Below, in pieces: positions 27,580-37,249 of a stretch of DNA of 64,000 nucleotides. The number at the start of each line of letters is the position of its first letter. Positions within the stretch are counted from its first letter, which is position 1. This stretch comes from Arthrobacter sp. (lineage in GTDB: Bacteria; Actinomycetota; Actinomycetes; Actinomycetales; Micrococcaceae): the NCBI GenBank assembly GCA_023264815.1, contig JAHFUZ010000019.1:16157-80156 (forward strand), written 5' to 3'. The translations under genes and the position numbers were made by a program. The notes beneath the pieces are model-generated. The model saw nothing but the letters and a program-made list of their open reading frames with translations, was not told where the DNA came from and searched no databases.

Positions 27580-29319
27580 ATGAACAGTGTTCCAAACGAA
27601 GGCGGTGCCCTGGGGCCCGCGGCCCGGGAGGCATCGATTGCCCGGCTCAGGGCTACATCGGAGCCGGGCAACGAGCTGGACATCCTCATTGTGGGTGGCG
27701 GGATTGTGGGCACCGGAGCAGCCCTGGACGCCGTGACCCGGGGCCTCAGCGTGGGCATCGTCGAGGCCAGCGACTGGGCATCCGGAACCTCATCCCGCTC
27801 CTCCAAGCTGATCCACGGCGGCCTGCGCTACCTGGAGATGCTTGACTTCGGGCTGGTCAAGGAAGCCCTGCAGGAGCGGGGACTGCTCCTTTCAGAGCTT
27901 GCCCCGCACCTGGCCCGGCCTGTGCCATTTCTCTATCCTCTGACGAAGCCCTTCTTCGAGCGTCCGTATGTGGGCGCCGGCATCGCGCTGTATGACGTAA
28001 TGTCCATCTCCAACGGGCACCGGCGCGGCGTTCCGTTCCACAAACACCTCAGCAGGCGGGGAACACTCCGTGCCGCGCCCAGCCTCAAAAAAGATGCCTT
28101 TGTGGGCTCCATCCGCTATTACGACGGCCAGGTGGACGACGCCAAGTATTGCGCCAACCTCATCCGGACGGCGGCCCACTATGGCGCCCACGCCGTGAAC
28201 CAGATGGCGGTGGTGGATTTCCTCCGCGAGGGCGAACGCGTGGTGGGGGCCAAGGTGGTCAACCACGAGGACGGTTCGCAGTTCAACATCAGGGCCAAGC
28301 AGGTCATCAACGCCACCGGCGTGTGGACCGACGAAACCCAAGCCATGGTCACCGACCGTGGCCAGTTAAAAGTCCGGGCGTCCAAGGGCATCCACCTCGT
28401 GGTGCCGCGGGACCGGTTCCAGTCCACCGTCGGCCTGATCCTGCGGACCGAGAAGTCGGTGCTGTTCGTCATCCCGTGGGGCCGGCACTGGATCATCGGC
28501 ACCACGGACACCGACTGGCACCTGGACAAAGCCCACCCGGCAGCGTCCAGCAAGGACATCGACTACATCCTCGAACACGTCAATACAGTGCTCAAGCGGC
28601 CGTTGACGCGCGAAGACGTGGAAGGCGTTTACGCGGGCCTGCGCCCGCTGCTGGCCGGCGAGAATGACTCCACCGCCAAGCTCTCCCGCGAACACGTAGT
28701 GGCCCATCCCGTGCCCGGCCTGGTGGTAGTGGCAGGCGGGAAGTGGACCACGTACCGGGTGATGGCCAAGGACGCGGTGGATGAAGCCACCCGCACCATG
28801 GATGAGCGGGTCCCGCCCAGCTGCACGGAGACCATCCCGCTGCTGGGTGCCAGTGGCTTCAAGGCTGCGTGGAACCGCAGGAGCAGGACTGCCGAAGAAT
28901 CCGGCGTCCACGTGGCCCGGGTGGAGCACCTGCTCAACCGCTACGGCTCCATGACGCCTGAAGTGCTCGCCATTATCAAGGAACGCCCCGAACTTGCCGA
29001 GCCGCTGCCCGGTGCCGACGACTACCTGCAGGCGGAGGCTGTGTACGCCGCCACCCACGAAGGCGCCCGGCATGTCCACGACGTCCTGACCCGCAGGACG
29101 CGGATTTCCATCGAGGCATGGGACCGCGGCGTGTCAGCGGTGCCGGTTGTCGCTAAACTGATGGGCGAAGTCCTTGGCTGGAGCGATGCCCAGCGCGAAA
29201 ACGAAATAAAGCACTATATTGCGCGGGTTGAAGCCGAACGGCTAAGCCAGCAGCAGCCGGACGACGAATCAGCCGACGCCGCGCGCCTGGGTGTGGAAGA
29301 CATTGTCCCTTTGCGCTGA
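27580..29319 (+). CDS. glpD: Aerobic glycerol-3-phosphate dehydrogenase
   Basis: FAD-dependent, membrane-associated oxidation of sn-glycerol 3-phosphate to dihydroxyacetone phosphate, passing electrons to quinone. 579 residues. Seen: DILIVGGGIVGTGAALDA (FAD Rossmann motif at about residues 34-51), SSRSSKLIHGGLRYLE (the FAD/substrate signature), VINATGVWTDE, VIPWGRHWIIGTTDTDW, and the GlpD C-terminal domain with ATHEGARHVHDVLTRRTRI. ATG 27580 has GGGGAGG upstream. The next gene, a PTS IIA protein, follows after 45 bp and may be co-transcribed. Confidence 0.95.
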   Translation: MNSVPNEGGALGPAAREASIARLRATSEPGNELDILIVGGGIVGTGAALDAVTRGLSVGIVEASDWASGTSSRSSKLIHGGLRYLEMLDFGLVKEALQERGLLLSELAPHLARPVPFLYPLTKPFFERPYVGAGIALYDVMSISNGHRRGVPFHKHLSRRGTLRAAPSLKKDAFVGSIRYYDGQVDDAKYCANLIRTAAHYGAHAVNQMAVVDFLREGERVVGAKVVNHEDGSQFNIRAKQVINATGVWTDETQAMVTDRGQLKVRASKGIHLVVPRDRFQSTVGLILRTEKSVLFVIPWGRHWIIGTTDTDWHLDKAHPAASSKDIDYILEHVNTVLKRPLTREDVEGVYAGLRPLLAGENDSTAKLSREHVVAHPVPGLVVVAGGKWTTYRVMAKDAVDEATRTMDERVPPSCTETIPLLGASGFKAAWNRRSRTAEESGVHVARVEHLLNRYGSMTPEVLAIIKERPELAEPLPGADDYLQAEAVYAATHEGARHVHDVLTRRTRISIEAWDRGVSAVPVVAKLMGEVLGWSDAQRENEIKHYIARVEAERLSQQQPDDESADAARLGVEDIVPLR

Positions 29320-29364
29320 GGGGGGCCCGAGCAGCACCACTTCTCCTGACTGAAGGGACACGCC

Positions 29365-29853
29365 TTGGCGGAACTACTTGACCGGTACGATGCCGATCTC
29401 ACCACCTCCGAACTGGTGATTTTGGAGTTGGAGGCAACGGACAAGGCGGACGCGGCGGCGCAACTGGCAGAGCGGCTCTTCGCCGCCGGCAGGATCACCA
29501 ACCTTCCCGGCTTCCTGGAACACGTCAACGCCCGGGAACACCAGTTGGCCACGGGCCTGCCTGGGGGCGTGGGCCTGCCGCACGCCCGCAGTGAATTCGT
29601 CTCCCGGACGTCCATCGCGGTTGGCATCACCAAATACGGGCATGCCCTGGACTTCGGCGCCTCTGACGGGCCCGCCACTGTCATCCTGCTGATTGCAACC
29701 CCGGCAAGCTCGTTTTCCGACCACCTGGAAGTGCTGGCCACGCTGGCAAGGTCCCTGTCGAAGGAGTCCTTCCGCGAGTCCCTCCGGCGGGCCTATGATG
29801 CTGAGGTCATCTCAGAGCTCATCAACTCCAGCCTGGTGTTCTTCGACCACTGA
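29365..29853 (+). CDS. PTS fructose/mannitol-type EIIA domain protein
   Basis: 162-residue single-domain EIIA of the fructose-mannitol family: phosphate would pass from HPr to His73 in GVGLPHARSE, and then to a cognate IIB. The strand-helix pattern ILELEATDKADAAAQLAERL and VLATLARSLSKESFRE match the family. TTG 29365 is taken as start because AAGGGA lies 6 bases upstream and the peptide starts MAELLDRYDADLT; no ATG or GTG fits better. No EIIB or EIIC is encoded nearby, so it either serves a distant permease or is regulatory, perhaps over glycerol metabolism given its place behind glpD; that is inference. Confidence 0.85.
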   Translation: MAELLDRYDADLTTSELVILELEATDKADAAAQLAERLFAAGRITNLPGFLEHVNAREHQLATGLPGGVGLPHARSEFVSRTSIAVGITKYGHALDFGASDGPATVILLIATPASSFSDHLEVLATLARSLSKESFRESLRRAYDAEVISELINSSLVFFDH

Positions 29854-29936
29854 GTGCGGCAGGATGCCTCCTCTCAGGGGCGGGCCTGCAGAAGCGCAGA
29901 AGCCGGCGCGTTTAGTTGTTCTACCGCGGAACGAAG

Positions 29937-29942
29937 TACGGT
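29937..29942 (+). promoter_or_regulatory. -10 hexamer TACGGT, leaderless start of the SURF1 gene
   Basis: TACGGT ends 6 bases before GTG 29949. Confidence 0.55.
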
Positions 29943-29948
29943 TAAGGG

Positions 29949-30797
29949 GTGTGGAAAACAGCCCTCAAGCCCCGATGGATCGCAGGCCTGGTGTTCGCGA
30001 TTGCGGTCTCCGGGGTGTTTGTCCTGCTCAGCCAGTGGCAGTTCGGGCGCTCCGTGCAACCGGAAGCCCCGGTCAGTCCCGCCACGGAGGAGATCCGGCC
30101 CCTCACGGAGACCCTGGAACCCGGAAACTTCTTCCCCGGATCGGTATCGGACCAGATGGTGAGCGCCGAAGGATCTTATGACCCCGCCAAGCAGGTCCTC
30201 GTGCCAGGCCGGCTGAAGGACGGCAACACCGGGTACTGGGTGGTTTCTGCGTTTGCCGTGACCGGAGCGCCCGCCCTCAGCGGTACCGCCGCTTCCCCGC
30301 AGACCTGGATTCCTGTCGCCCGTGGGTGGGTGGCAGATGCCGACGACGCCGGCGCACCGCCGTCGGGCGTTGTCCAGCTGACCGGACGGCTGATTCCCTC
30401 CGAGTCACCGCTCCCCGAAACCGCACCGGAAGCGGGACGCGCCAGTGCCGTCTCCGTCGCCGAACTCATCAACTACTGGAACATCAGCAGCTACCCGGGA
30501 TTTGTGGCCGCCACGTCCGAAGTCACAGGCAGCTCCGACGTCAGTGCGGCCGCGGTTCCCGGAGACCTCAAGCCGCTGAATATCGGACCGCAGCCACCGG
30601 CCCAAAAGGTCAACTGGCTCAATGTCTTCTACTCCGTGGAGTGGGTGGTGTTTGCCGGTTTCGCCCTGTTCATCTGGTGGCGGCTGGTGAAGGACGACTA
30701 CCAGCGGGAACTTGAAGAGCTCCACGACGCCGCCCGCGATGACACCCCGGCCCAGCAGCCAACTCCTGAACAGCTCGAACAAAAGGTAAAGCCATGA
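29949..30797 (+). CDS. SURF1 family cytochrome oxidase assembly protein
   Basis: 282-residue membrane protein that helps assemble aa3-type cytochrome c oxidase (haem a delivery in known homologues). Two transmembrane helices, one at residues about 9-28 and one near 228-246 (VEWVVFAGFALFIWW), enclose an external domain with LSQWQFGR just after the first helix, GYWVVSAF, WIPVARGWV and VNWLNVFYSVEWVVF, the SURF1 hallmarks. Charged, probably cytoplasmic C-terminal tail. Its TGA overlaps the ATG of the next membrane protein (ATGA), so the two are co-translated. Confidence 0.9.
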   Translation: MWKTALKPRWIAGLVFAIAVSGVFVLLSQWQFGRSVQPEAPVSPATEEIRPLTETLEPGNFFPGSVSDQMVSAEGSYDPAKQVLVPGRLKDGNTGYWVVSAFAVTGAPALSGTAASPQTWIPVARGWVADADDAGAPPSGVVQLTGRLIPSESPLPETAPEAGRASAVSVAELINYWNISSYPGFVAATSEVTGSSDVSAAAVPGDLKPLNIGPQPPAQKVNWLNVFYSVEWVVFAGFALFIWWRLVKDDYQRELEELHDAARDDTPAQQPTPEQLEQKVKP

Positions 30798-31294
30798 TCG
30801 AACCGAAACCGGCCGTCCAGCAGAACTCCGCACCGGGAAAAACCAAAAAGCGCCGCTTCGGCGGCACCGAAGCGCAGATCCGCTCCGCGTTGAAGTTCTA
30901 CAAGGTGCTCGCATACATGACCGGTGGGATGCTGCTGCTCCTGTGTGCCGAGCTGGTTGCGCGCTACGCCTTTGGCCAGTACCTCTTCGCCGGCGGGACG
31001 AACGCCGTGACCGGGCAGCCTTTCGGACTGGGTTTTGCCGATGCCGAACCCAAGGGCGTTGAAGGCGGCGTCAACCTTTCCGTTGCCGTCCTGATTGTCC
31101 ACGGCTGGATGTACGTGGTGTACCTGATCTCCAACTTCCGCCTGTGGTCCCTGATGCGCTGGCCGTTCCTGAAACTCATCCTGCTCGCACTTGGCGGCGT
31201 GGTCCCTTTCCTGTCCTTCTATGTGGAGAGGAAGTTCCACGCCGAGGTGGACGCTGAACTGGCTGCGCACCCTCAAGCCGCCCAGCGGTACTGA
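30794..31294 (+). CDS. DUF3817-type integral membrane protein
   Basis: 166 residues, three transmembrane helices: about 40-57 (VLAYMTGGMLLLLCAELVA), 96-115 (LSVAVLIVHGWMYVVYLIS) and 123-143. IRSALKFYKVLAYMTG at the start and VHGWMYVVYLISNFRLW are the features I associate with DUF3817, a family of unknown function common in actinobacteria near guaA. Overlaps the SURF1 gene by four bases, so a role in respiratory-chain assembly is possible but unproven. Confidence 0.8.
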   Translation: MIEPKPAVQQNSAPGKTKKRRFGGTEAQIRSALKFYKVLAYMTGGMLLLLCAELVARYAFGQYLFAGGTNAVTGQPFGLGFADAEPKGVEGGVNLSVAVLIVHGWMYVVYLISNFRLWSLMRWPFLKLILLALGGVVPFLSFYVERKFHAEVDAELAAHPQAAQRY

Positions 31295-31382
31295 GCGCTC
31301 CGGCGGCGGGGGAGTTCCGCCGTCGGACGTTCACTGCGTCACACGCACGGGCCTGAACGTGCGGCGGGGCAACCGCGCAAAG

Positions 31383-31388
31383 TAGGCT
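31383..31388 (+). promoter_or_regulatory. -10 hexamer TAGGCT, leaderless start of guaA
   Basis: TAGGCT ends 6 bases before GTG 31395. Confidence 0.6.
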
Positions 31389-31394
31389 AGTACG

Positions 31395-32984
31395 GTGACT
31401 ACTCCCACTGCATCCCAGACTTCCCAGAAGCCGGTGCTGGTTGTTGACTACGGTGCCCAGTACGCGCAGCTGATTGCCCGCCGCGTCCGGGAAGCGAATG
31501 TGTATTCGGAAGTGGTTCCGCATACCTACAGCACCGAGCAGCTCCTGGCCAAGAACCCCGCCGCCATCATCCTCTCGGGTGGCCCGTCCAGCGTGTACGC
31601 TGACGGCGCCCCCTCGGTGGGCGCCGACCTGTTCGAAGCCGGCATTCCGGTCTTCGGCATCTGCTACGGCTTCCAGGCCATGGCCAACGCACTGGGCGGA
31701 AAAGTCGACAAGACGGGCCTGCGAGAGTACGGCTCCACCCAGACCACCATCCTCGGCGAGGGCCGCTCCGTCCTTGAGGGGATGCCGCAGCACCAGAACA
31801 CCTGGATGAGCCACGGCGACTCCGTTCACACGGCTCCCGAAGGCTTCGAGGTACTGGCGACGACGGCCGGCGCTGAAGTTGCCGCCTTCGCCAACGAGGA
31901 GAAGTGCCTGTACGGCGTGCAGTGGCACCCCGAAGTGAAGCATTCGGCCTACGGCCAGCAGGTGCTGGAAAACTTCCTCTTCAAGGGCGCGAAGCTTGAG
32001 CCCAACTGGACCACCGGGAACATCCTCGAGGAGCAGGTGGAGCGGATCCGCAAGCAGATCGGCGACGCCCGCGTAATCTGTGGACTCTCCGGCGGCGTCG
32101 ACTCCGCTGTTGCCGCAGCGCTCGTCCAGCGGGCCGTCGGTGACCAGCTCACCTGCGTCTTCGTGGACCACGGACTGCTGCGCGAAGGCGAAGCCGAACA
32201 GGTGGAGCGCGACTTCGTGGCCGCCACCGGCGTCAAGCTGTATGTTGCCAACGAGCAGGAACGCTTCCTGTCCGCGCTGGCCGGCGTCAGCGACCCCGAG
32301 ACCAAACGCAAGATCATCGGCCGCGAGTTCATCCGCGCGTTCGAAGAAGCCGAGCTGGCCATCGTCGCCGAGGCCGCGGCCCACGGCGAGAAGATCAAAT
32401 TCCTGGTCCAGGGCACCCTGTACCCGGACGTCGTCGAATCCGGCGGCGGCGAAGGTGCCGCAAACATCAAGAGCCACCACAACGTGGGCGGCCTGCCCGA
32501 GGACCTCCAGTTCGAACTGGTGGAACCGCTGCGCGCCCTGTTCAAGGACGAGGTCCGCGCAGTGGGCGCCCAGCTGGGCCTGCCCCAGGAAATCGTCGGC
32601 CGCCAGCCGTTCCCCGGCCCCGGCCTCGGAATCCGGATCGTCGGCGACATCACCAAGGAGCGCCTGGACCTGCTCCGCAAAGCCGATGCCATTGCCCGCG
32701 CTGAACTGACCGCAGCCGGACTGGATGACGAAGTCTGGCAGATGCCCGTGGTCCTGCTGGCCGATGTCCGGAGCGTCGGCGTGATGGGTGACGGCCGGAC
32801 CTACGGCCACCCGATCGTGCTGCGGCCGGTGTCCTCCGAGGACGCCATGACGGCCGACTGGTCCCGCCTGCCCTACGATCTCCTGGCCCGGATCTCCAAC
32901 CGGATCACCAACGAGGTGGAAGGCGTTAACCGCGTGGTGCTGGACGTGACCAGCAAGCCGCCGGGAACCATCGAGTGGGAATAG
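31395..32984 (+). CDS. guaA: GMP synthase (glutamine-hydrolysing)
   Basis: Converts XMP, ATP and glutamine to GMP. 529 residues: class I glutamine amidotransferase domain first (GICYGFQAM with Cys90, [10 protein letters not shown] with His and Glu of the triad), then the ATP-pyrophosphatase domain ([17 protein letters not shown]-loop) and the C-terminal dimerisation domain ending KPPGTIEWE, the invariant family terminus. GTG 31395 begins the coding frame at the expected place with a -10 hexamer 6 bases upstream. Completes the guanine branch with guaB. Followed by a strong hairpin at 32992-33025. Confidence 0.97.
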   Translation: MTTPTASQTSQKPVLVVDYGAQYAQLIARRVREANVYSEVVPHTYSTEQLLAKNPAAIILSGGPSSVYADGAPSVGADLFEAGIPVFGICYGFQAMANALGGKVDKTGLREYGSTQTTILGEGRSVLEGMPQHQNTWMSHGDSVHTAPEGFEVLATTAGAEVAAFANEEKCLYGVQWHPEVKHSAYGQQVLENFLFKGAKLEPNWTTGNILEEQVERIRKQIGDARVICGLSGGVDSAVAAALVQRAVGDQLTCVFVDHGLLREGEAEQVERDFVAATGVKLYVANEQERFLSALAGVSDPETKRKIIGREFIRAFEEAELAIVAEAAAHGEKIKFLVQGTLYPDVVESGGGEGAANIKSHHNVGGLPEDLQFELVEPLRALFKDEVRAVGAQLGLPQEIVGRQPFPGPGLGIRIVGDITKERLDLLRKADAIARAELTAAGLDDEVWQMPVVLLADVRSVGVMGDGRTYGHPIVLRPVSSEDAMTADWSRLPYDLLARISNRITNEVEGVNRVVLDVTSKPPGTIEWE

Positions 32985-32991
32985 CAGTCTG

Positions 32992-33029
32992 AGTGGCCGG
33001 TCTCCGTCAGCGGAGGCCGGCCACTGCTC
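32992..33029 (+). terminator. Intrinsic terminator of guaA
   Basis: 15-bp stem AGTGGCCGGTCTCCG (32992-33006) / CGGAGGCCGGCCACT (33011-33025) with one G-U pair and a TCAG loop; the T-run after it is short. Confidence 0.8.
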
Positions 33030-33099
33030 TTATCCGTTCAAAACCCGCAAATTGGGCTGACCCAGTGTTGCGGTCTCTCATCCCGGCTCCTTTTGCGGC

Positions 33100-33105
33100 T
33101 ACGCT
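33100..33105 (+). promoter_or_regulatory. -10 hexamer TACGCT, leaderless start of the large helicase-like gene
   Basis: TACGCT ends 7 bases before ATG 33113. Confidence 0.55.
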
Positions 33106-33112
33106 CGAATCT

Positions 33113-36100
33113 ATGCCGGTATGGTCCAGGGCGTCACGTGCAAACGCAGAAAAGAAGGCAGTAGTGTCAGTTGGTCAAGGCCTCGCGGAGGGTTCTGAGG
33201 AGCTTGGAAAATGGCTGTCCGGGCTCAAACCCGTCACCGGGGCAGACACCATGCTGCGTTTCACCAAAACCCCTGAAGGTTCCATCGACCTGACCCACGC
33301 GCACCCCTCCGGGCTTGCCCAGCTCATGGCGGGGCGCCGCACCAGGCTCTCCACCCTGATCCGCGACCACCAGCAGTATGTGGTGGCCGCCCGGGCCTCC
33401 CGGAACATCCGCTCCAAGATCTTTGAACTCGGAAACGACCGCGGCATCGATGCCGGCTACCTGTCCGCCGGCACCGTGGTGTGGACCTCAGCCGTCGGCG
33501 GCAAACCCCAGCGCGTATCCGCGCCGGTGATGCTGACCGCCATTTCCCTCACCATCCGGCCCGGCGAGGACGACTACGAACTGCAGCTCACCGAGCAGGC
33601 CCACATCAACCCGGCATTGGTCCGGCACCTGAAGACCATCCACGGCATCGTCTTCGACGTCAACGCCGTCACCCGCCTCGCCTACAGCACCGCCCGCTTC
33701 GATCCGCAGCCCGTCCTGGACCGGCTTGCTGCACTGATCAGGCCCATCCACGGTGCCGAAGCCCAGCACAACCTGCTGGTGTCCACCTTTGCCGACCTCT
33801 CCGGCAACCTCGACGACCCCTGGATCAACGAAGGCAACCCGCTGATCAACGCCCTGGCCAAGGCCGCCGGCGGGGAAGTGGTTGACGTCGACGAACCGGA
33901 CGCGTCGCGTTTTCAAAGTGTGGACGAACGCCACCCTGCCGACGAACTGCTCCTGCTCGATGCCGACCCGGACCAGCAGTACGTCATTGACGCCGCCCGG
34001 GCGGGGGACTCGCTGGTGGTCAGCACGCCGCCCGGGACGGGCCAGACGCAGACCGCCATCAACACCATCGGTGCCCTGGTGGATGCGGGACGCTCGGTCC
34101 TGGTGGTGGGCGACAGGCGCGCCAGCCTCAACGAAGTGTCCGCGCAGCTGGAGTCGCTGGGCCTGGAATCCATCCTCTTCCAGTTGTCCGGGACCGCCAC
34201 GCCGCAGCAGCTCAAGGCCCAGCTGGTCCGTGCGATCGTGCGGAACGAAAAATCCCTCGAGCCGCAGCTGGGGAACCTCCACAAGACGCTCACAGAACAC
34301 CGGCACGCCCTGATGGACCATGTGGCCTCGCTGCACAACGTGCGCCAGCGCTGGGGCTGCTCGCCCTACCAGGCCATGCAGTCGCTGGCGGAACTGACAT
34401 CCATCCACCCGGCCCCCGCCACCACGGTGCGGCTCAAGCGGAGCGTGCTGGACAGCATCCGTGACCGTAACGAACTCGCCGGCAGGCTTCGGCGCGCAGC
34501 GGAACTGGGCAGCTTCAGCCGGGCATCCACCACCAGCCCGTGGCATGGTGCCAGGCTCCTCACCCGTAAAGAGACCGAGGAAGCACAGGAACTGGCCCGC
34601 TCCGTGGCCGAGAACCTCCCGGTCCTCCGCGACCGGATGCACAGCGTGGCCGAGCACGCCGAAATCCGGCTGGGTACCTCTTTTGCGGAATGGGGCGAGC
34701 AGCTCGAACTGCTCGTGGCGGTGCGCGAGAGCCTGGACAAATTCACGCCGGACATCTTCGACCGGCCAGTCCACGACCTGATCTCCGCCACCGCGTCCTC
34801 CGCATGGCGCCGGGAGCGGAACATCGACATGGCATCCATGCAGCGTTCCCGGCTGCGCCGCGTTGCCAAAGAATACGTGCGGCCGGGCGTTCATATCGCT
34901 GACCTGCACAGCTCCCTGGTGCTGGTACAGGAGCAGCGGGCGCTCTGGTCCGGTTACGCCACCACGCAGCGCCACCCGGCCGTGCCGTCAGGGCTGGCCG
35001 AAATGAACATGATGTACCGTTCGCTGGACGGGGAGCTGGCAGAGCTGGGAGAGGCGCTGCGGCACACCGAAGCAGGCGGTTCCCTGGCCTCGACCCCCTA
35101 TGAGCAGCTCATGGAACGGCTCGAGCGGCTGGTCGCCGATACCGACACCCTGAAGACGCTGCCTGAGCGCACGCTCCTGGTGGAAAACATGCGCGAGCAT
35201 GGCCTGGGGGAACTCCTCGCCGACCTCGCCGACAGGGAAGTTCCCGCGGCCTCTGTTGCCGCCGAGCTGGAGCTCGCCTGGTGGCAGTCCGCCCTCGAAG
35301 CGATGATCAGCGGTGACGACTACCTGGCCATGTCCGATGGCGACGCGCTCCGCCAGTTGGAGGCCGAGTACCGGCTCGCAGACAACGCCCACATCGCCAG
35401 CGGTGCGGCACGCCTGCGCTGGGACCTTTCAGAACGGTGGCGGGCAGCGCTGGCAGAACACCCGCGCCAGGCACAGCTCTTGCGCAGCCTGCTCAAGGAC
35501 GGCCGGGTGACCCTCGCCGCCCTGACGGCCCAGGCACCGGACCTCGTGCCGATGCTGGTTCCCGTCTGGTCGGTGAGCCCCTACCTGATGACCGGGCTCC
35601 TGCCCGCCGAGCAGCACTTTGATGCGGTGGTCATCCTGGATGCTGAGGCGACCTCGCTGCAGGCCGTCCTTCCGTCGATTGCCCGCGCGAAGCAGGTCAT
35701 CGCCTTTGGTGATGCCAGGATCGCCAGCCCCCGGACCTTCACGGTAAGTGTGGAGCGCCTGGCCGCCGGTGAGGCGCCGCACCAGCGGGTCGAAAGCGCA
35801 TTCTCCGCGCTGTCCGCCGTGCTGCCCGTGTGGCGGCTGAACTTCGTCTACCGTGCCGTGGATGAGGACCTGGTCCTGCAGCTGAGCAAGAATTTCTACG
35901 ACGACGGCCTCCGCCGGCTCCCCGAAGGGCAGGCCGCCACGGGCCTGGACCGGGCTTTGACGGTGGAGTACCTGCCGGACGGGACGGGGCTGCCAAGCGC
36001 CGACCAGGAGGGTGTGGAGTCCGTGGTGGCCGAGGTTAACCGCGTGGTGCACCTGGTCTTCGAACACGCCCGCCTGCGGTCCAGGACGTCGCTGGCTGTG

Positions 36101-37219
36101 GTAACCGCCAGCCTCCGGCATGCCGCCCGGATCGGCGAGGCCATCCGGCTGCAGCTGCCTAACCATCCCACCCTTGCCGGGTTCTTTGGCGGCGGGACCG
36201 AGTCCTTCCGGGTAGTGGACCTTGAACGCGCGCAGGGCTTGGTCCGTGATCACATCATCTTCTCGCCCGGTTTCGGCCGCACACCCCACGGGCGGGCGCT
36301 GCACAACTTCGGCCCGCTGTCCGCAGAGGGCGGCCGAGAGAAATTCGCGCTGGCCATGACCAGGGCCCGCCGGTCCATCCACGTTCTGACGTGCTTCCAG
36401 CCTGAAGACCTTGATCACACCCGGCTTACGCACGGCGCCGCCGACTTCTACGAGCTCCTCAACCGCGAGATCGCCGGGAAGACTGACCTTGGCACCCCGG
36501 CCTCCCGGGCCGCCGCCAGCGAGCAGGCGCTGGGGGCGGACCCCTTGGTGGCCGACCTTGGCGACCGGCTGCGCGCGCGGGGCGCCCGCGTCTGGCACCA
36601 GTACGACGGCGTGATTGACGTGGTGGCGGCAGCGGACCCCCTGAGCACCATGGGGCAGGACGACGCCGACATCCCGTGGCCGGTGGCGATTGAATCCGAT
36701 GGCACGGAGCAGTACCGCACCATGAGCGTCCGCGAGCGTAGCCGGCTCCGCCCTCAGCTGCTGGAACGGATGGGCTGGCGGTACATGCCGCTGTGGACCA
36801 TCGAAGTCTTCACGGACCCCTCCGCCTGTGCCGACCGCATTGCCGGTTACCTGGGCCTTGAGAACGTCCTGCCGGCCGGCCGGGGCTCTGCCTCGGGGGG
36901 ATTCTTTGACGAGGACGTTGAGGCGCCCACACTGGGAACGGCGGACAATGAGAGTAACGAAGACCAGGCCGGACGCCTGGTCCAGGAGGAGGACGGTCTT
37001 GTGAACGCGCAGAACCCCGGCCACGCCGCTGCCGGTGGCGACGACCAGCCGGACACCAACCGCACCAGCCGGACGCCTGCGCCGGAATCCCCGCGGCCCG
37101 GCGCTGCCGGAGTCCTGCCGAACAAGGCAGCTGAGGATGATCCGCGCACCTGGGGCGACGGCACCGACCACGACCATGATGCATGGCTCAAGGAGAACAA
37201 GCCGCCACATTGGGGTTAG
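33113..37219 (+). CDS. Large SF1 helicase-like protein with degenerate ATPase motifs and a C-terminal REase/Vsr-like nuclease domain
   Basis: 1368 residues. Order: unassigned N-terminal domain (1-270); RecA-like domain whose Walker A reads TPPGTGQTQTA with Gln311 in place of the essential Lys; a long helical insert (about 420-790); second motor part with VVILDAEATSLQ (Asp843-Ala-Glu845 where Upf1/Dna2-like helicases have DEAS/Q), FGDARIASP (motif III, Gln lost) and AMTRARRSIH (motif VI, Arg1084 and Arg1086 kept); a nuclease-like domain at about 1140-1250 with GVIDVV (Asp1169) and AIESDGTEQY (Glu1194, Asp1196), then RERSRLRPQLLERMGWRY, resembling the MTES_1575-type endonuclease fold; acidic disordered tail. 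ATG 33113 has a leaderless-type promoter; the frame upstream runs through the guaA terminator. Function unknown; nucleic-acid cleavage or defence is an inference. Confidence 0.75.
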   Translation: MPVWSRASRANAEKKAVVSVGQGLAEGSEELGKWLSGLKPVTGADTMLRFTKTPEGSIDLTHAHPSGLAQLMAGRRTRLSTLIRDHQQYVVAARASRNIRSKIFELGNDRGIDAGYLSAGTVVWTSAVGGKPQRVSAPVMLTAISLTIRPGEDDYELQLTEQAHINPALVRHLKTIHGIVFDVNAVTRLAYSTARFDPQPVLDRLAALIRPIHGAEAQHNLLVSTFADLSGNLDDPWINEGNPLINALAKAAGGEVVDVDEPDASRFQSVDERHPADELLLLDADPDQQYVIDAARAGDSLVVSTPPGTGQTQTAINTIGALVDAGRSVLVVGDRRASLNEVSAQLESLGLESILFQLSGTATPQQLKAQLVRAIVRNEKSLEPQLGNLHKTLTEHRHALMDHVASLHNVRQRWGCSPYQAMQSLAELTSIHPAPATTVRLKRSVLDSIRDRNELAGRLRRAAELGSFSRASTTSPWHGARLLTRKETEEAQELARSVAENLPVLRDRMHSVAEHAEIRLGTSFAEWGEQLELLVAVRESLDKFTPDIFDRPVHDLISATASSAWRRERNIDMASMQRSRLRRVAKEYVRPGVHIADLHSSLVLVQEQRALWSGYATTQRHPAVPSGLAEMNMMYRSLDGELAELGEALRHTEAGGSLASTPYEQLMERLERLVADTDTLKTLPERTLLVENMREHGLGELLADLADREVPAASVAAELELAWWQSALEAMISGDDYLAMSDGDALRQLEAEYRLADNAHIASGAARLRWDLSERWRAALAEHPRQAQLLRSLLKDGRVTLAALTAQAPDLVPMLVPVWSVSPYLMTGLLPAEQHFDAVVILDAEATSLQAVLPSIARAKQVIAFGDARIASPRTFTVSVERLAAGEAPHQRVESAFSALSAVLPVWRLNFVYRAVDEDLVLQLSKNFYDDGLRRLPEGQAATGLDRALTVEYLPDGTGLPSADQEGVESVVAEVNRVVHLVFEHARLRSRTSLAVVTASLRHAARIGEAIRLQLPNHPTLAGFFGGGTESFRVVDLERAQGLVRDHIIFSPGFGRTPHGRALHNFGPLSAEGGREKFALAMTRARRSIHVLTCFQPEDLDHTRLTHGAADFYELLNREIAGKTDLGTPASRAAASEQALGADPLVADLGDRLRARGARVWHQYDGVIDVVAAADPLSTMGQDDADIPWPVAIESDGTEQYRTMSVRERSRLRPQLLERMGWRYMPLWTIEVFTDPSACADRIAGYLGLENVLPAGRGSASGGFFDEDVEAPTLGTADNESNEDQAGRLVQEEDGLVNAQNPGHAAAGGDDQPDTNRTSRTPAPESPRPGAAGVLPNKAAEDDPRTWGDGTDHDHDAWLKENKPPHWG

Positions 37220-37249
37220 GTGGTCAACGGCAGAGATGAGCCACAGGCA

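Noticed and set aside
35429..37210. 593-codon minus-strand frame opposite the large helicase-like gene
   Set aside because: Antisense shadow; composition is His/Gly/Arg-rich and unlike a protein, while the plus strand has recognisable motifs throughout.
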